A DNA stretch of 64,000 bases, taken from NCBI GenBank assembly GCA_023958095.1, contig JAMLGJ010000019.1, positions 1-64,000 on the forward strand. The letters run 5' to 3'. Source of the DNA: Microthrixaceae bacterium (lineage in GTDB: Bacteria; Actinomycetota; Acidimicrobiia; Acidimicrobiales; Microtrichaceae). Positions 39,960-48,777 of the stretch are shown piece after piece. Both the position numbers and the translations under genes were made by a program. Each line of letters begins with the position of its first letter. Position 1 is the first letter of the stretch. The notes below the pieces were generated by a model. That model was not told the DNA's origin. It was given only the letters and a program-made list of their open reading frames with translations, and did no database searches.

Positions 39960-40858
39960 TGACGTTCCTGCACCTGGTCACCGCCACTCCGGCGGGGTGG
40001 CCTCGGCACGAGCAGCGGGGTGCCGCTCCGGTAGGCACGCCAGCGCGGATCGTCGCCCCAGCGTTTCTCGGCCTTGGCCTCCAGCATCGGAACGCCGCTG
40101 ACGTAGCGGATCAGGGCGAACACGAACACCGGTGACACCAGACCCACGTAGCCCCAACCGACCATGGCGGGGAACGACACCACTGCCACTCCGACCCAGA
40201 GGGTGATCTCGCCGAAGTAGTTGGGGTGGCGCGACCATGCCCACAGGCCGGTCGAGATGTACATCCCATCGTTCGACGGATCGGCCCTGAAGGCCGACTT
40301 CTGCGCGTCGGCCACGGCCTCCAGTGTGAAACCCAACAGCCAGATCGCTCCGCCCGGCAGCCACCACCATCCGGCGTCGGGCTCCTCGGCGACGGTCAGC
40401 GCCACCAGCGCGGCGGCCAGGGTGGCGCTCACCCACAGACCCTGCAGCGTCCAGGTCATGAACAGCTGTGTGGGACGGGTGAGGATCTTCTCGAAGCGCG
40501 AGTCCGACCCGGCGGCGCTGATGCGCCTGAACAGGAAGGTTCCGAGCCGCAACGTCCACAACGCCACGAGGGCCACCAGCAGCCACGACAGAGGGTCATA
40601 GCGGCCGGTGAGCACCAGCGCGGTAGCCACCACCAGGAGGTAGGTGAGGGTGCCGGTCAGGTCGTAGAAGCGCTCGGTGCGTGCGATGACCGAGTGGAGG
40701 AAGCCGACCCAGTTGACCACGAACGCCAGGCCGACGCACCAGAACACGACGGCCACACCTCCGGCAGTCGCACCGCCATCGGAGATCGCCCAGGCCAACG
40801 AGGCCGCCAGGAGGACGGCCACTGCCGAACCAACGATGTGGTTGCCCTTCTGTCCCAT
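39956..40858 (-). CDS. DUF1295 (steroid 5-alpha-reductase-like) membrane protein
   Basis: A 300-aa multipass protein. The family tail LWAWSRHPNYFGEITLWVGVA, with the HPNYFGE motif, is the signature of DUF1295/SRD5A-like proteins, and about six to seven hydrophobic segments span the chain (first at about 10-28, later WVGVAVVSFPAMVGWG). Members include isoprenylcysteine methyltransferase-like and 5-alpha-reductase-like enzymes; the substrate here is unknown. It lies upstream of PlsC with a 4-bp stop-start overlap. It is preceded by a 120-bp gap containing a hairpin. Confidence 0.87.
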   Translation of the reverse strand: MGQKGNHIVGSAVAVLLAASLAWAISDGGATAGGVAVVFWCVGLAFVVNWVGFLHSVIARTERFYDLTGTLTYLLVVATALVLTGRYDPLSWLLVALVALWTLRLGTFLFRRISAAGSDSRFEKILTRPTQLFMTWTLQGLWVSATLAAALVALTVAEEPDAGWWWLPGGAIWLLGFTLEAVADAQKSAFRADPSNDGMYISTGLWAWSRHPNYFGEITLWVGVAVVSFPAMVGWGYVGLVSPVFVFALIRYVSGVPMLEAKAEKRWGDDPRWRAYRSGTPLLVPRPPRRSGGDQVQERQ

Positions 40859-40892
40859 GGCTACATGTTCGTCGACCCGGCAGCACGGGATT

Positions 40893-40916
40893 GGGAAAAG
40901 TGCGGAAACTTCTCCC
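40893..40916. other. Imperfect hairpin in an AT-richer intergenic patch
   Basis: GGGAAAAGT (40893-40901) faces ACTTCTCCC (40908-40916) with one mismatch over a GCGGAA loop. It lies between the start of the DUF1295 gene and the stop of zwf and is notably less GC-rich than its surroundings. It could be a terminator for zwf, or an operator for the downstream gene. Which it is cannot be said. Confidence 0.4.
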
Positions 40917-40978
40917 CCGAGGCCGACGACCCGGGCCGTGGCGACTCCCGGTGCACCAACGCCGGTCCCGGCGACCGC

Positions 40979-42436
40979 TCAGCCGGACTGGTGTGGCAGG
41001 CGCCAGTGGTACGGGGAGAGCAGCCCGTCGACCGCGGCAGGACCCCAGGAACCCACCGGGTAGGACTCGACCTCGGGAGGCGAGTCGAGCAGGGGCGCAC
41101 TCACCTCCCAGAGGCGTTCGATGCCCTCCGAGCGGTTGAACAACATGTGGTCGTCGAGCATCGCGTCGTGCAGGAGCCGTTCGTATGCCTCCAGCTCACA
41201 ACGAGGATCGAAGCTCGACCGGTAGTCGAAGTCCATGTGGGCCGATCCCAGCTCGAGGGACGCTCCCGGCTCCTTGGAGGTGAAGTTGATCCTGATGCTG
41301 CCCGGTTCACCGATCTCGAAGACCAGCTCGTTTCCATGGGTGTCCTGGTCGTCGAACATCCCCATCGGTGGATGCTTGAGCTTGAGGATGACCGCACGCT
41401 TGTCGAGCGGCATCCGCTTGCCGGTGCGCAGGTAGATCGGCACGCCGTCCCAGCGCTCGTTGTCGATGCGTGCCTCGAGCGCCACGAGGGTCTCGGTGGT
41501 GGACCCCTCGGCCACCCCGTCCGCGTCCAGGTAGCCCTCGTACTGGCCCCTCACGACCCTGGAGGGGTCGAGCGGGGCGAGGGCGTCGAACACGCGCTGC
41601 TTCTCCCGGTGCAGGGAGTCGGAGGTGAACCTCGAGGGCGGTTCCATGGCCACGAAGCCGAGGGTCTGGAAGAGGTGGGTCACGACCATGTCGCGGAACG
41701 CCCCGGTGGCGTCGTAGAAACCGGCCCGGTTCTCGATCCCGAGCGTCTCGGGCACGTCGATCTGTATGTTCCGCACGTGCTCGGCACACCAGATCGGCTC
41801 GAAGAGCCGGTTGGAGAAACGCACCGCGAGGATGTTCTGCACGTCCTCCTTGCCGAGGAAGTGGTCGATGCGGAATATCTGGTCCTCGTTGAACACCGAG
41901 TGGAGCAACGCATCGAGCTCCGTGGCCGAGGCCAGGTCGGTGCCGAAGGGCTTCTCGAGGATCACCTTGGAGGCCGCGCCGGCCAGTCCGCTGGAGTCCA
42001 GCTCGCCGATGATGCCGGGCATTGCCAGGGGTGGCACCGAGAGGTAGTGGAGCACCGCGGCGTCGTCACCGATGCCCGAGCGGGCCTGCGACACCGCCGC
42101 GGCGAGGTCGCCATAGTCGTCGGCGGGCACGAAACCGAGCCGGGAGGAGAAGGCCTCCCACGCCTCACCGGTCGGGTCGGATGAGCCGAAGCGGGTGATC
42201 GCGTCGGCCGCCACCCCGACGAAGTCGTCGTCGGTGCAGTCGCTGCGCGAGCACCCGATGATGCGGAAGTCCGAGGGCATCAGGCCCACCTCGCACAGGT
42301 GGAAGAAGCCGGGTATCAACTTGCGCGCGGCGAGGTCACCGGTGGCTCCGAAGAGCACCACGACGTGGTTGCGCGGTACCCGTGCCGGCCCGCCGGTGCT
42401 GCCGGCAGCACCACCGACCGCAGGACCCGGGGTCAC
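40979..42436 (-). CDS. zwf: Glucose-6-phosphate 1-dehydrogenase
   Basis: A 485-aa NADP-dependent dehydrogenase that makes 6-phosphoglucono-1,5-lactone. VVLFGATGDLAARKLIPGFF is the cofactor loop and FRIDHFLGKEDVQN the catalytic His/Lys region, with GVPIYLRTGKRMPLDK later. Length is normal. The actinobacterial activator gene opcA is not adjacent. The GTG start (42436) overlaps the pgl stop by GTGA, so it is the last gene of a seven-gene minus-strand operon. The first 25 residues (GGAAGSTGGPARVP) are flexible and dispensable-looking. Confidence 0.96.
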   Translation of the reverse strand: MTPGPAVGGAAGSTGGPARVPRNHVVVLFGATGDLAARKLIPGFFHLCEVGLMPSDFRIIGCSRSDCTDDDFVGVAADAITRFGSSDPTGEAWEAFSSRLGFVPADDYGDLAAAVSQARSGIGDDAAVLHYLSVPPLAMPGIIGELDSSGLAGAASKVILEKPFGTDLASATELDALLHSVFNEDQIFRIDHFLGKEDVQNILAVRFSNRLFEPIWCAEHVRNIQIDVPETLGIENRAGFYDATGAFRDMVVTHLFQTLGFVAMEPPSRFTSDSLHREKQRVFDALAPLDPSRVVRGQYEGYLDADGVAEGSTTETLVALEARIDNERWDGVPIYLRTGKRMPLDKRAVILKLKHPPMGMFDDQDTHGNELVFEIGEPGSIRINFTSKEPGASLELGSAHMDFDYRSSFDPRCELEAYERLLHDAMLDDHMLFNRSEGIERLWEVSAPLLDSPPEVESYPVGSWGPAAVDGLLSPYHWRLPHQSG

Positions 42437-43200
42437 CCTCCGCGCTCCCCTGCGCCGTCGAGCAACTCCGGGGGCAACCGGGCCACCGCTGCACGGTCGG
42501 CGATCACGACCGATGGGCGCACACCCACCCCCGATGCGGGGATCGACGGATCACCGGCCAACAGGCGGGCGAGGGAATCCGCCTTGGACGACCCCGACAC
42601 GAGCCACAGGACCGACCTGGCCCTGGCGAGTCCGGCATAGGTGAGCGTCATCCTGCGGTGACCCTGGTAGCTCGAGGTGGTGACAGCCACGGGGCGGTCG
42701 GTCACCGCGAGCACGCCGTCGCCCGGCACCAGCGAGGCGGTGTGCCCGTCGGGTCCGAGCCCCAGGTGAACGAGGTCGAAGTGCTCGGGCAACTCCGATG
42801 CGTAGTCCGCAGCTGCCCGGTCAGGGTCGAGATCCGAGCTCTCGAGGTCCCCGACGGGCATGGGCACGACCGTGGCGTCCACGCCCTCGAGGGCCGCCCG
42901 CAGGTGCGCCAGGTTGCGGTCCGGGTCGTCCAGCGCGACGAAGCGTTCATCCACCTGGTGCACGACCACGGACTCCCAGGGAACCGACATGGACCTGAGC
43001 GCGGCGAACATGGCCCAGGGCGTGTGCCCGCCGCTCACCGCCATGTCGAAGCTGCCGTGCGAGGCGACGCACTCGGAGGCGGCCGCCGCCACGTGCCGCG
43101 CTGCGGTGGCGGCGAGCTCGTCCGGTCCGGCGCACACCACGAGCTGGTGACCCACCACCTCGGGGGGTTCCCCGCTGCCCGGGACGGACTCGGCCGGCAC
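42433..43200 (-). CDS. pgl: 6-Phosphogluconolactonase
   Basis: A 255-aa member of the NagB/DevB lactonase family. VVVHQVDERFVALDDPDRN, LGLGPDGHTASLVPG and WLVSGSSKADSLARLLAGD are the sugar-phosphate motifs. It hydrolyses 6-phosphogluconolactone to 6-phosphogluconate. GTG 43200 is selected: it begins 4 bases after the gnd stop, has GGAGGG upstream and leaves the fold intact, whereas the longer ORF upstream is a shadow of gnd. The sequence fits between gnd and zwf in the operon. One of the clearest assignments here. Confidence 0.95.
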   Translation of the reverse strand: MPAESVPGSGEPPEVVGHQLVVCAGPDELAATAARHVAAAASECVASHGSFDMAVSGGHTPWAMFAALRSMSVPWESVVVHQVDERFVALDDPDRNLAHLRAALEGVDATVVPMPVGDLESSDLDPDRAAADYASELPEHFDLVHLGLGPDGHTASLVPGDGVLAVTDRPVAVTTSSYQGHRRMTLTYAGLARARSVLWLVSGSSKADSLARLLAGDPSIPASGVGVRPSVVIADRAAVARLPPELLDGAGERGG

Positions 43201-43204
43201 TGCC

Positions 43205-44242
43205 TCAGCCCTCCGGTGCAGGCTTCTCCGCGTGGCCACCGAACTGGCCCCGCATGGCCGAGAGCAGCTTGCCCGTGAAGGTACCCAGGTCGCGCGACTC
43301 GAACCGCTCGTTGAGGGCGGAGGCGATGACACTCGCCGGTACGCCCTCCTCGATCGCGGCCATGACCGTCCAGCGGCCCTCGCCCGAGTCCGACACCCGG
43401 CCCTCGAAACCCGCAAGGTCGGGTGACTCGGCGAGTGCGGCAGCGGTCAGGTCCACGAGCCACGAGCCCACAACCGAACCCCGGCGCCAGACCTCTGCCA
43501 CCTCGCCCACGTCGATCTCGTACTGGTAGTAGCGGGGGTCGCGCAACGGAGTTGTCTCGGCGTCGACCTCCTGTTGGTGCAGACCTGCGTCCGCGTGACG
43601 GATGATGCTCAGGCCCTCGGCGATCGCCGCCATCATCCCGTACTCCACGCCGTTGTGGACCATCTTCACGAAGTGGCCCGCGCCGCTGGGACCACAGTGC
43701 AGGTAGCCGTCCTGTGCGGTGCCGCCCGGCTTGCGCCCCGGCGTGGGGTCGGCATCCCCGGCCCCCGGAGCGATCGTCGCGAACAACGGGTCCAGCCGCT
43801 GCACCGCGGCCTCGTCGCCACCGATCATGAGGCAGTAGCCGCGCTCGAGGCCCCACACCCCTCCGGAGGTACCGACGTCCAGGTAGTGGATCCCGGATGC
43901 CGACAACTGTTCGGAACGCGCGATGTCGTCCCGGTAGTAGGAGTTGCCCCCGTCTATCACCACGTCGTCGGCGTCGAGGAGTGGCTGCAACGAATCCACG
44001 GTCCCACCCACGTAGCCGGCGGGCACCATGATCCACACCGCCCGCGGCACCTCCAGGTGGCCGACGAACTCCTCGAGGCTGTGGGCGCCCGTGGCACCCT
44101 CGGCCACGAGCTCGTCCACGGCGTCGGCCGACACGTCGTAGACCACGCAACGGTGCCCGTCGCGCATGAGGCGTCGAACGAGGTTGGCCCCCATGCGACC
44201 GAGGCCGATCATTCCGAGCTGCATCGGGTGTTGTGTGCCCAT
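43205..44242 (-). CDS. gnd: 6-Phosphogluconate dehydrogenase (decarboxylating), short GntZ-type
   Basis: A 345-aa enzyme of the shorter 6PGDH class. GMIGLGRMGANLVRRLM is the Rossmann motif and DVVIDGGNSYYRDDIARS the substrate loop; GGTAQDGYLHCGPSGAGHFVKMVHNGVEYG contains the catalytic Lys. It converts 6-phosphogluconate to ribulose-5-phosphate, CO2 and NAD(P)H. Short forms of this length commonly prefer NAD. ATG 44242 has AGGAG 8 bases upstream. The placement between pgi and pgl completes the oxidative branch. Confidence 0.95.
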   Translation of the reverse strand: MGTQHPMQLGMIGLGRMGANLVRRLMRDGHRCVVYDVSADAVDELVAEGATGAHSLEEFVGHLEVPRAVWIMVPAGYVGGTVDSLQPLLDADDVVIDGGNSYYRDDIARSEQLSASGIHYLDVGTSGGVWGLERGYCLMIGGDEAAVQRLDPLFATIAPGAGDADPTPGRKPGGTAQDGYLHCGPSGAGHFVKMVHNGVEYGMMAAIAEGLSIIRHADAGLHQQEVDAETTPLRDPRYYQYEIDVGEVAEVWRRGSVVGSWLVDLTAAALAESPDLAGFEGRVSDSGEGRWTVMAAIEEGVPASVIASALNERFESRDLGTFTGKLLSAMRGQFGGHAEKPAPEG

Positions 44243-44284
44243 GGGCGGTCTCCTGTGGTCGTGGTCCGTAGGTGTGCTCTGTTG

Positions 44285-45934
44285 TCAGGCGCGCATCGAG
44301 CGGTAGGTCCTGATGAGCGCGTTCGTGGAGGAGTCGTGGTCGAGGTCGGGTTCCTCGTTCGAGGTGAGCTGTGGGGCGATCTCCTTGGCGAGGACCTTGC
44401 CCAGTTCCACGCCCCACTGGTCGAACGAATCGATTCCCCAGATGACCCCCTGGGTGAACACGGCGTGTTCGTAGAGCGCCACGAGGGTGCCGAGCCGGTA
44501 GGGGGTCAGCGATTCGGCGAGGATGACGTTGGTCGGCCGGTTGCCCTCCATGACCCTGTGTGGCACCACTTCCTCGGGGGTGCCCTCGGCGCGCACCTCG
44601 TCGGCTGTCCGACCGAAGGCGAGCGCCTTGGCCTGGGCGAACACGTTCGAGCTCAGCAGGTCCTGATGCTCGCCGAGGGGGTTGTCGCTGCGGGCGAAGC
44701 CGATCAGGTCGGCGGGGACGATCGTGGTCCCCTGGTGGAGCAGTTGGTAGAAGCTGTGCTGTCCGTTCGTGCCGGGTTCACCCCAGTAGATCGGACCGGT
44801 GTCGGCGCGCACGTGCGATCCGTCGAGCGTCACGTGCTTGCCGTTGGACTCCATGGTGAGCTGCTGGAGGTAGGCCGGGAACCGCTTCAGGTACTGCGAG
44901 TAGGGCAGCACCGCGACGGTCTGGCATCCGAAGAAGTTTCGGTACCACACGCCGAGGAGCCCGAGGAGCACCGGGATGTTGGAGTCGAACGGCCTGGAGC
45001 GGAAGTGCTCGTCCATTGCGTGGAAACCCGCGAGCATCTCGCCGAACGCATCCGGGCCGACCGCGACCATGGTGGAGAGCCCGATGGCGGAGTCCATGGA
45101 GTAGCGGCCCCCGACCCAGTCCCAGAACCCGAACATGTTCTCGGTGTCGATGCCGAAGTCCCGCACGCGCTCGGCGTTGGTCGACACGGCCACGAAGTGC
45201 CTGGCGACGACCTCTGACTCCGCGACCCCGTCCCCACCCAGGGCATCCAGCACCCACTGGCGGGCCGAGTGGGCGTTCGTCATCGTCTCCAGGGTCGAGA
45301 AGGTCTTGGACGCCACGATGAACAGGGTCTCCGCTGGATCCAGGTCGCGGGTCGCCTCGACCAGGTCGGTCGGATCGATGTTGGACACGAAGCGGCAGCT
45401 CAGCGCGCGGTCGCTGCTGTGCAGGAGCGCCTCGTGGGCCATCACGGGACCCAGGTCGGAACCACCGATGCCGATGTTCACCACGTTGCGGATGCGCCGC
45501 CCGGTGTGGCCCTTCCAGGCACCGCTGCGAACCGCGTTCGCGAAACCCGCCATGCGGTCCAGCACCTCGTGCACCGAGGCCACCACATCGGTTCCCTCCA
45601 CCACCAGCTTGGCGTTGCGCGGCATGCGCAGCGCCACGTGGAGCACGGAGCGATCCTCGCTCACGTTGATCCGCTCCCCGGAGAACATCGCGTCGATGCG
45701 GTCGCGCAGGCCCGCATCGTCCGCTAGCTGCAGGAGAAGGCGGATCGTGGTGTCGTCGATCCGGTTCTTGGAGTAGTCGAAGTAGAGACCCACGTCGCGC
45801 ACGACCATGCGCTCACCGCGCCCCGGGTCCGCTTCGAACAGATCGCGCAGGTGCGCCCCACCCATGCGGGCGTGGTGGTCTGCCAACTCGTCCCACACAG
45901 GTGAGTTCCAACCGGGCTTCGGGGTGACGGGCAT
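44285..45934 (-). CDS. pgi: Glucose-6-phosphate isomerase
   Basis: A 549-aa isomerase interconverting glucose-6-phosphate and fructose-6-phosphate. Signature sequences are [33 protein letters not shown] (in part), [22 protein letters not shown] and [14 protein letters not shown] with its catalytic Lys; [20 protein letters not shown] has the conserved Glu and His. Length is normal. It is separated by 42 bp from gnd and 13 bp from tal, all on the minus strand. It can switch carbon between the pentose phosphate pathway and glycolysis. Confidence 0.97.
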   Translation of the reverse strand: MPVTPKPGWNSPVWDELADHHARMGGAHLRDLFEADPGRGERMVVRDVGLYFDYSKNRIDDTTIRLLLQLADDAGLRDRIDAMFSGERINVSEDRSVLHVALRMPRNAKLVVEGTDVVASVHEVLDRMAGFANAVRSGAWKGHTGRRIRNVVNIGIGGSDLGPVMAHEALLHSSDRALSCRFVSNIDPTDLVEATRDLDPAETLFIVASKTFSTLETMTNAHSARQWVLDALGGDGVAESEVVARHFVAVSTNAERVRDFGIDTENMFGFWDWVGGRYSMDSAIGLSTMVAVGPDAFGEMLAGFHAMDEHFRSRPFDSNIPVLLGLLGVWYRNFFGCQTVAVLPYSQYLKRFPAYLQQLTMESNGKHVTLDGSHVRADTGPIYWGEPGTNGQHSFYQLLHQGTTIVPADLIGFARSDNPLGEHQDLLSSNVFAQAKALAFGRTADEVRAEGTPEEVVPHRVMEGNRPTNVILAESLTPYRLGTLVALYEHAVFTQGVIWGIDSFDQWGVELGKVLAKEIAPQLTSNEEPDLDHDSSTNALIRTYRSMRA

Positions 45935-45947
45935 CCGGTGGGCTCCT

Positions 45948-47024
45948 TCAGCTCAGGGCGGCGGACTGTGCCGCGATCCGGTCCATCAGGTCTGTCCAGG
46001 ACTTCACGAACGCCGCCGCTCCGTCCGCCTGGAGCTTCTCGGCCAACCCGGCGATCGAGATGCCGGCGGACTCGAACTCCTCGAGGACCTCCTCGGAGTT
46101 GCCGCCATCTGATTCCAGGGTGTCGGTCAGGGACCCGTGGTCGGCGAAGGCCTCCAGGGTGGAATCGGGCATCGTGTTGATCGTGTCGGGGGCCGCGAGG
46201 CCCGAGACGTACATCGTGTCGGGCGCAGCGGGGTTCTTGGTGCTCGTGGAGGCCCAGAGCAGACGCTGCATCCGGGCTCCGCGGGCCTGGAGTGCGAGCC
46301 AGCGGTCGGAGGCCTGCAACTCCCGGTAGGCCCGGTACGTCGTGCCCCCGACTGCGAGGGCCAGGCGGTCGGTGAGCTCATCGGGCACCTGCCCTGCAAC
46401 CGCCGCGTCCCAGCGCGACATGAACACCGAGGCCACGCTCGGCACCACCGGATCCTCACCTGCGGCGATGCGCGCCTCGATCCCGGTCATGTAGGCGTCC
46501 GCCGCCGCCAGGTACTGGTCGGTGTCGAACAGCAACGTGACGTTCACCGGCACGCCGGCGGCGATCGACTCCGATATCGCCCCCAGGCCCTCCCGGGTGC
46601 CGGGGATCTTGATGAACAGGTTCTCGCGGTCGGCGCGTGCGTGGAGGGCCCGGGCAGCTTCCACCGTGGCTGTCGTGTCGTAGGCGAGCTCCGGGGACAC
46701 CTCGAGGGACACGAAGCCATCGGTGCGACCGCTGTCGGCATGCACCGGGGCGAACAGGTCCGCTGCCCGGCGCAGGTCCTCGATGGCGATCTCGAAGAAG
46801 AGATCCTCACCCTCGAGTCCCGAGGACGACTTCTCCGCGATGGCGTCGTCGTAGCCCCCACCGGCGATCGCCTTGTCGAAGATCGATGGGTTGGAGGTCA
46901 ACCCGGTGACCGAGAAGTCGGAGATGTACCGCTCGATGGTGCCGTCGTCGAGCATCTGGCGGGTGATGTTGTCGAGCCAGAGGCTCTGCCCGAGGTCGTG
47001 GAGCTGCTTGGTGGGGCTGGTCAT
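45948..47024 (-). CDS. tal: Transaldolase
   Basis: A 358-aa transaldolase of the TalB-like actinobacterial class. [20 protein letters not shown] and [15 protein letters not shown] (Schiff-base Lys at about 139) are the defining blocks. The active-site region [18 protein letters not shown] supports a pathway-type transaldolase. It links fructose-6-phosphate and erythrose-4-phosphate pools. ATG 47024 overlaps the ppgK stop as ATGA, so it is coupled to the kinase that supplies the pool. Transketolase is not in the window. Confidence 0.95.
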   Translation of the reverse strand: MTSPTKQLHDLGQSLWLDNITRQMLDDGTIERYISDFSVTGLTSNPSIFDKAIAGGGYDDAIAEKSSSGLEGEDLFFEIAIEDLRRAADLFAPVHADSGRTDGFVSLEVSPELAYDTTATVEAARALHARADRENLFIKIPGTREGLGAISESIAAGVPVNVTLLFDTDQYLAAADAYMTGIEARIAAGEDPVVPSVASVFMSRWDAAVAGQVPDELTDRLALAVGGTTYRAYRELQASDRWLALQARGARMQRLLWASTSTKNPAAPDTMYVSGLAAPDTINTMPDSTLEAFADHGSLTDTLESDGGNSEEVLEEFESAGISIAGLAEKLQADGAAAFVKSWTDLMDRIAAQSAALS

Positions 47025-47851
47025 GACGACGCTTCCTCCTGGGCGGCCAACGCCGCTCCTACGATTCCCGCCTGGTTGAGCAGGTGTGCTGGGACGACCT
47101 CGGTGTCGGAGTGCATTTTGTCGCGCACGTGGTGCATGTAGTGGTCGAGGTGCTTCGACACTCCCCCGCCGATGATGAACAGCTCCGGGGAGAACAGCCG
47201 GTCGACCATCCTCAGGTACCGACCCACGCGGTGACCCCACTTCTTCCAGCCCAGGTGCTCGTTCTCGCGCACCGAGGCGGCCGCGTAGTCCTCGGCGTCC
47301 ATGCCGCGCAGCTCGAGGTGGCCCAGCTCGGTGTTGGGCACGAGCCTGCCGTCGGTGAACACGGCACTTCCTATGCCCGTGCCGAGGGTGGCCATCACGA
47401 CCACGCCGGTGCGGCCCCGCCCGGCACCGAAGCGCATCTCGGCGAGCCCCGCGGCGTCGGCGTCGTTGAGCACCGCGGTCGGCCGCCCGAGGGCGCGTGC
47501 GAACAGGGCGTTCGCGTCGGTGCCGACCCACGAGTCGTCGATGTTGGCGGCCGTGCGCACGACCCCGCGTTGCACCACGGCCGGCACGGTCACACCCACC
47601 CGGTCGGCGCCGCCGAGACGATCCAGCAGTTCGACCACGACTGCGGCCACCGCCTCGGGGGTGGCCGGGTGCGGTGTCTCGATCCGGATCCGTTCGCTGG
47701 CGAGCTCACCGGTGGCGAGGTCGACCACGGCGGCCTTCACCCCGCTGCCTCCCACGTCCACGCCGACGACGGTGTGGTCCCCTCCGCCGGACCCACCCGG
47801 GGCCGGATCGCTCCGTGTCGATGCGGCAGAGCTCGAGTCCGGAGTGCTCAT
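47021..47851 (-). CDS. ppgK: Polyphosphate glucokinase
   Basis: A 276-aa ROK-family kinase, polyphosphate/ATP-glucose phosphotransferase. [21 protein letters not shown] is the N-terminal phosphate loop, [15 protein letters not shown] has the catalytic Asp, and [15 protein letters not shown] and ELGHLELRG supply the glucose-binding Glu/His. The C-terminus carries [11 protein letters not shown]. The [13 protein letters not shown] segment is characteristic of polyphosphate-using members. It phosphorylates glucose and is translationally linked to tal and close to a HAD gene. Polyphosphate as donor is known for the family and inferred here. Confidence 0.92.
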   Translation of the reverse strand: MSTPDSSSAASTRSDPAPGGSGGGDHTVVGVDVGGSGVKAAVVDLATGELASERIRIETPHPATPEAVAAVVVELLDRLGGADRVGVTVPAVVQRGVVRTAANIDDSWVGTDANALFARALGRPTAVLNDADAAGLAEMRFGAGRGRTGVVVMATLGTGIGSAVFTDGRLVPNTELGHLELRGMDAEDYAAASVRENEHLGWKKWGHRVGRYLRMVDRLFSPELFIIGGGVSKHLDHYMHHVRDKMHSDTEVVPAHLLNQAGIVGAALAAQEEASS

Positions 47852-47860
47852 GGCCCCAGA

Positions 47861-48673
47861 CTAGGGACTGCGGAGGACGAAGCGTTCCACTGCGTGGGCA
47901 AACCCGTCCTCGGCGTTGCTGCGGGTGACGAACCGGGCCGAGCGCTGCACGTCGGGGTGTGCGTTTCCCATTGCGATCCCCATGCCGCTGTGGGCGAACA
48001 TGAGCACGTCGTTCGGGCTGTCGCCGAGGGTGGCGACGGCCCCGAGCGGGATGCCCAGGTGGTCGGCCAGGTAGGTGACCATCGCTCCCTTGTTGGCATC
48101 AGGGTGGGTGACGTCCAGGTAGTAGGGCTGGGAACGTGCGGCGCTCACCGAGTGGCCGTAGAGCTCGCGCGCGTCGGACTCGGCCCGGCGTACCGCCTCG
48201 TGGTCGTCGCTCGCCCCCACGATCTTCGTGACCGGCCCGACCGCGGTGAGCGAGTCGACCACCACCGGATCGAAGCGCACCGTGGAGGATTCGCGCTCCA
48301 CGTGTGGTCCGGAGGCATCGGTGACGTACCAGTCGCTTCCCGAGTAGACCCATGCGAAGAGGCCGTGGCCGCGCATCGTGTCGATCACGGCCGACACGAG
48401 GTCATCGGGCACGCACAGCGTGCGCAGCTCGGCGAGGCCCGGGGTCACGATTGCCCCACCGTTGAACGCCCCGAGCGGTTCGGTGAGCCCGAGCGGCTCC
48501 ACGAACATCTCCATGCCCCTGGGTGGCCGTCCCGAGGTGAGGGCGAAGGAGATCCCCCTCGCCCGGAGTCGCGCGACCGCGTCGATCGTCGCCGGGGTGA
48601 GTCTGCGATCCGGGTCGACGAGCGTGCCGTCCACGTCGGAGACCACCAGTTTGATGTCGCTGCCATCGGCCAT
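47861..48673 (-). CDS. HAD-family phosphatase (Cof-type)
   Basis: A 270-aa HAD superfamily IIB hydrolase. VVSDVDGTLVDPDRRLTPAT has motif I DVDGT, ALTSGRPPRGME the motif II, and GDSPNDVLMFAHSGMGIAMG motif IV with an internal cap domain of the Cof type. Substrates of this class are sugar phosphates, phosphorylated cofactors or flavins; here it leads the pentose-phosphate operon, pointing to a sugar phosphate. ATG 48673 has GAGGGAG 8-14 bases upstream; an upstream in-frame start at 48805 is not conserved. ppgK starts 9 bases after its stop. Confidence 0.9.
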   Translation of the reverse strand: MADGSDIKLVVSDVDGTLVDPDRRLTPATIDAVARLRARGISFALTSGRPPRGMEMFVEPLGLTEPLGAFNGGAIVTPGLAELRTLCVPDDLVSAVIDTMRGHGLFAWVYSGSDWYVTDASGPHVERESSTVRFDPVVVDSLTAVGPVTKIVGASDDHEAVRRAESDARELYGHSVSAARSQPYYLDVTHPDANKGAMVTYLADHLGIPLGAVATLGDSPNDVLMFAHSGMGIAMGNAHPDVQRSARFVTRSNAEDGFAHAVERFVLRSP

Positions 48674-48777
48674 CTGCGCAACTCCCTCGGTCGCTCCGGC
48701 CCGACGGTAGCGGGCCCGTGGAAACCCGGGTCGGCCACCCGCACGCGGTGCCTCCGGCGCCGGTACGGTGGGCGGCC

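Noticed and set aside
37179-40858. A defence island around the HNH protein and neighbours
   Set aside because: The adjacent genes are a PlsC acyltransferase and DUF1295 protein with lipid roles; no restriction, toxin or nucleotide-signalling gene is present.
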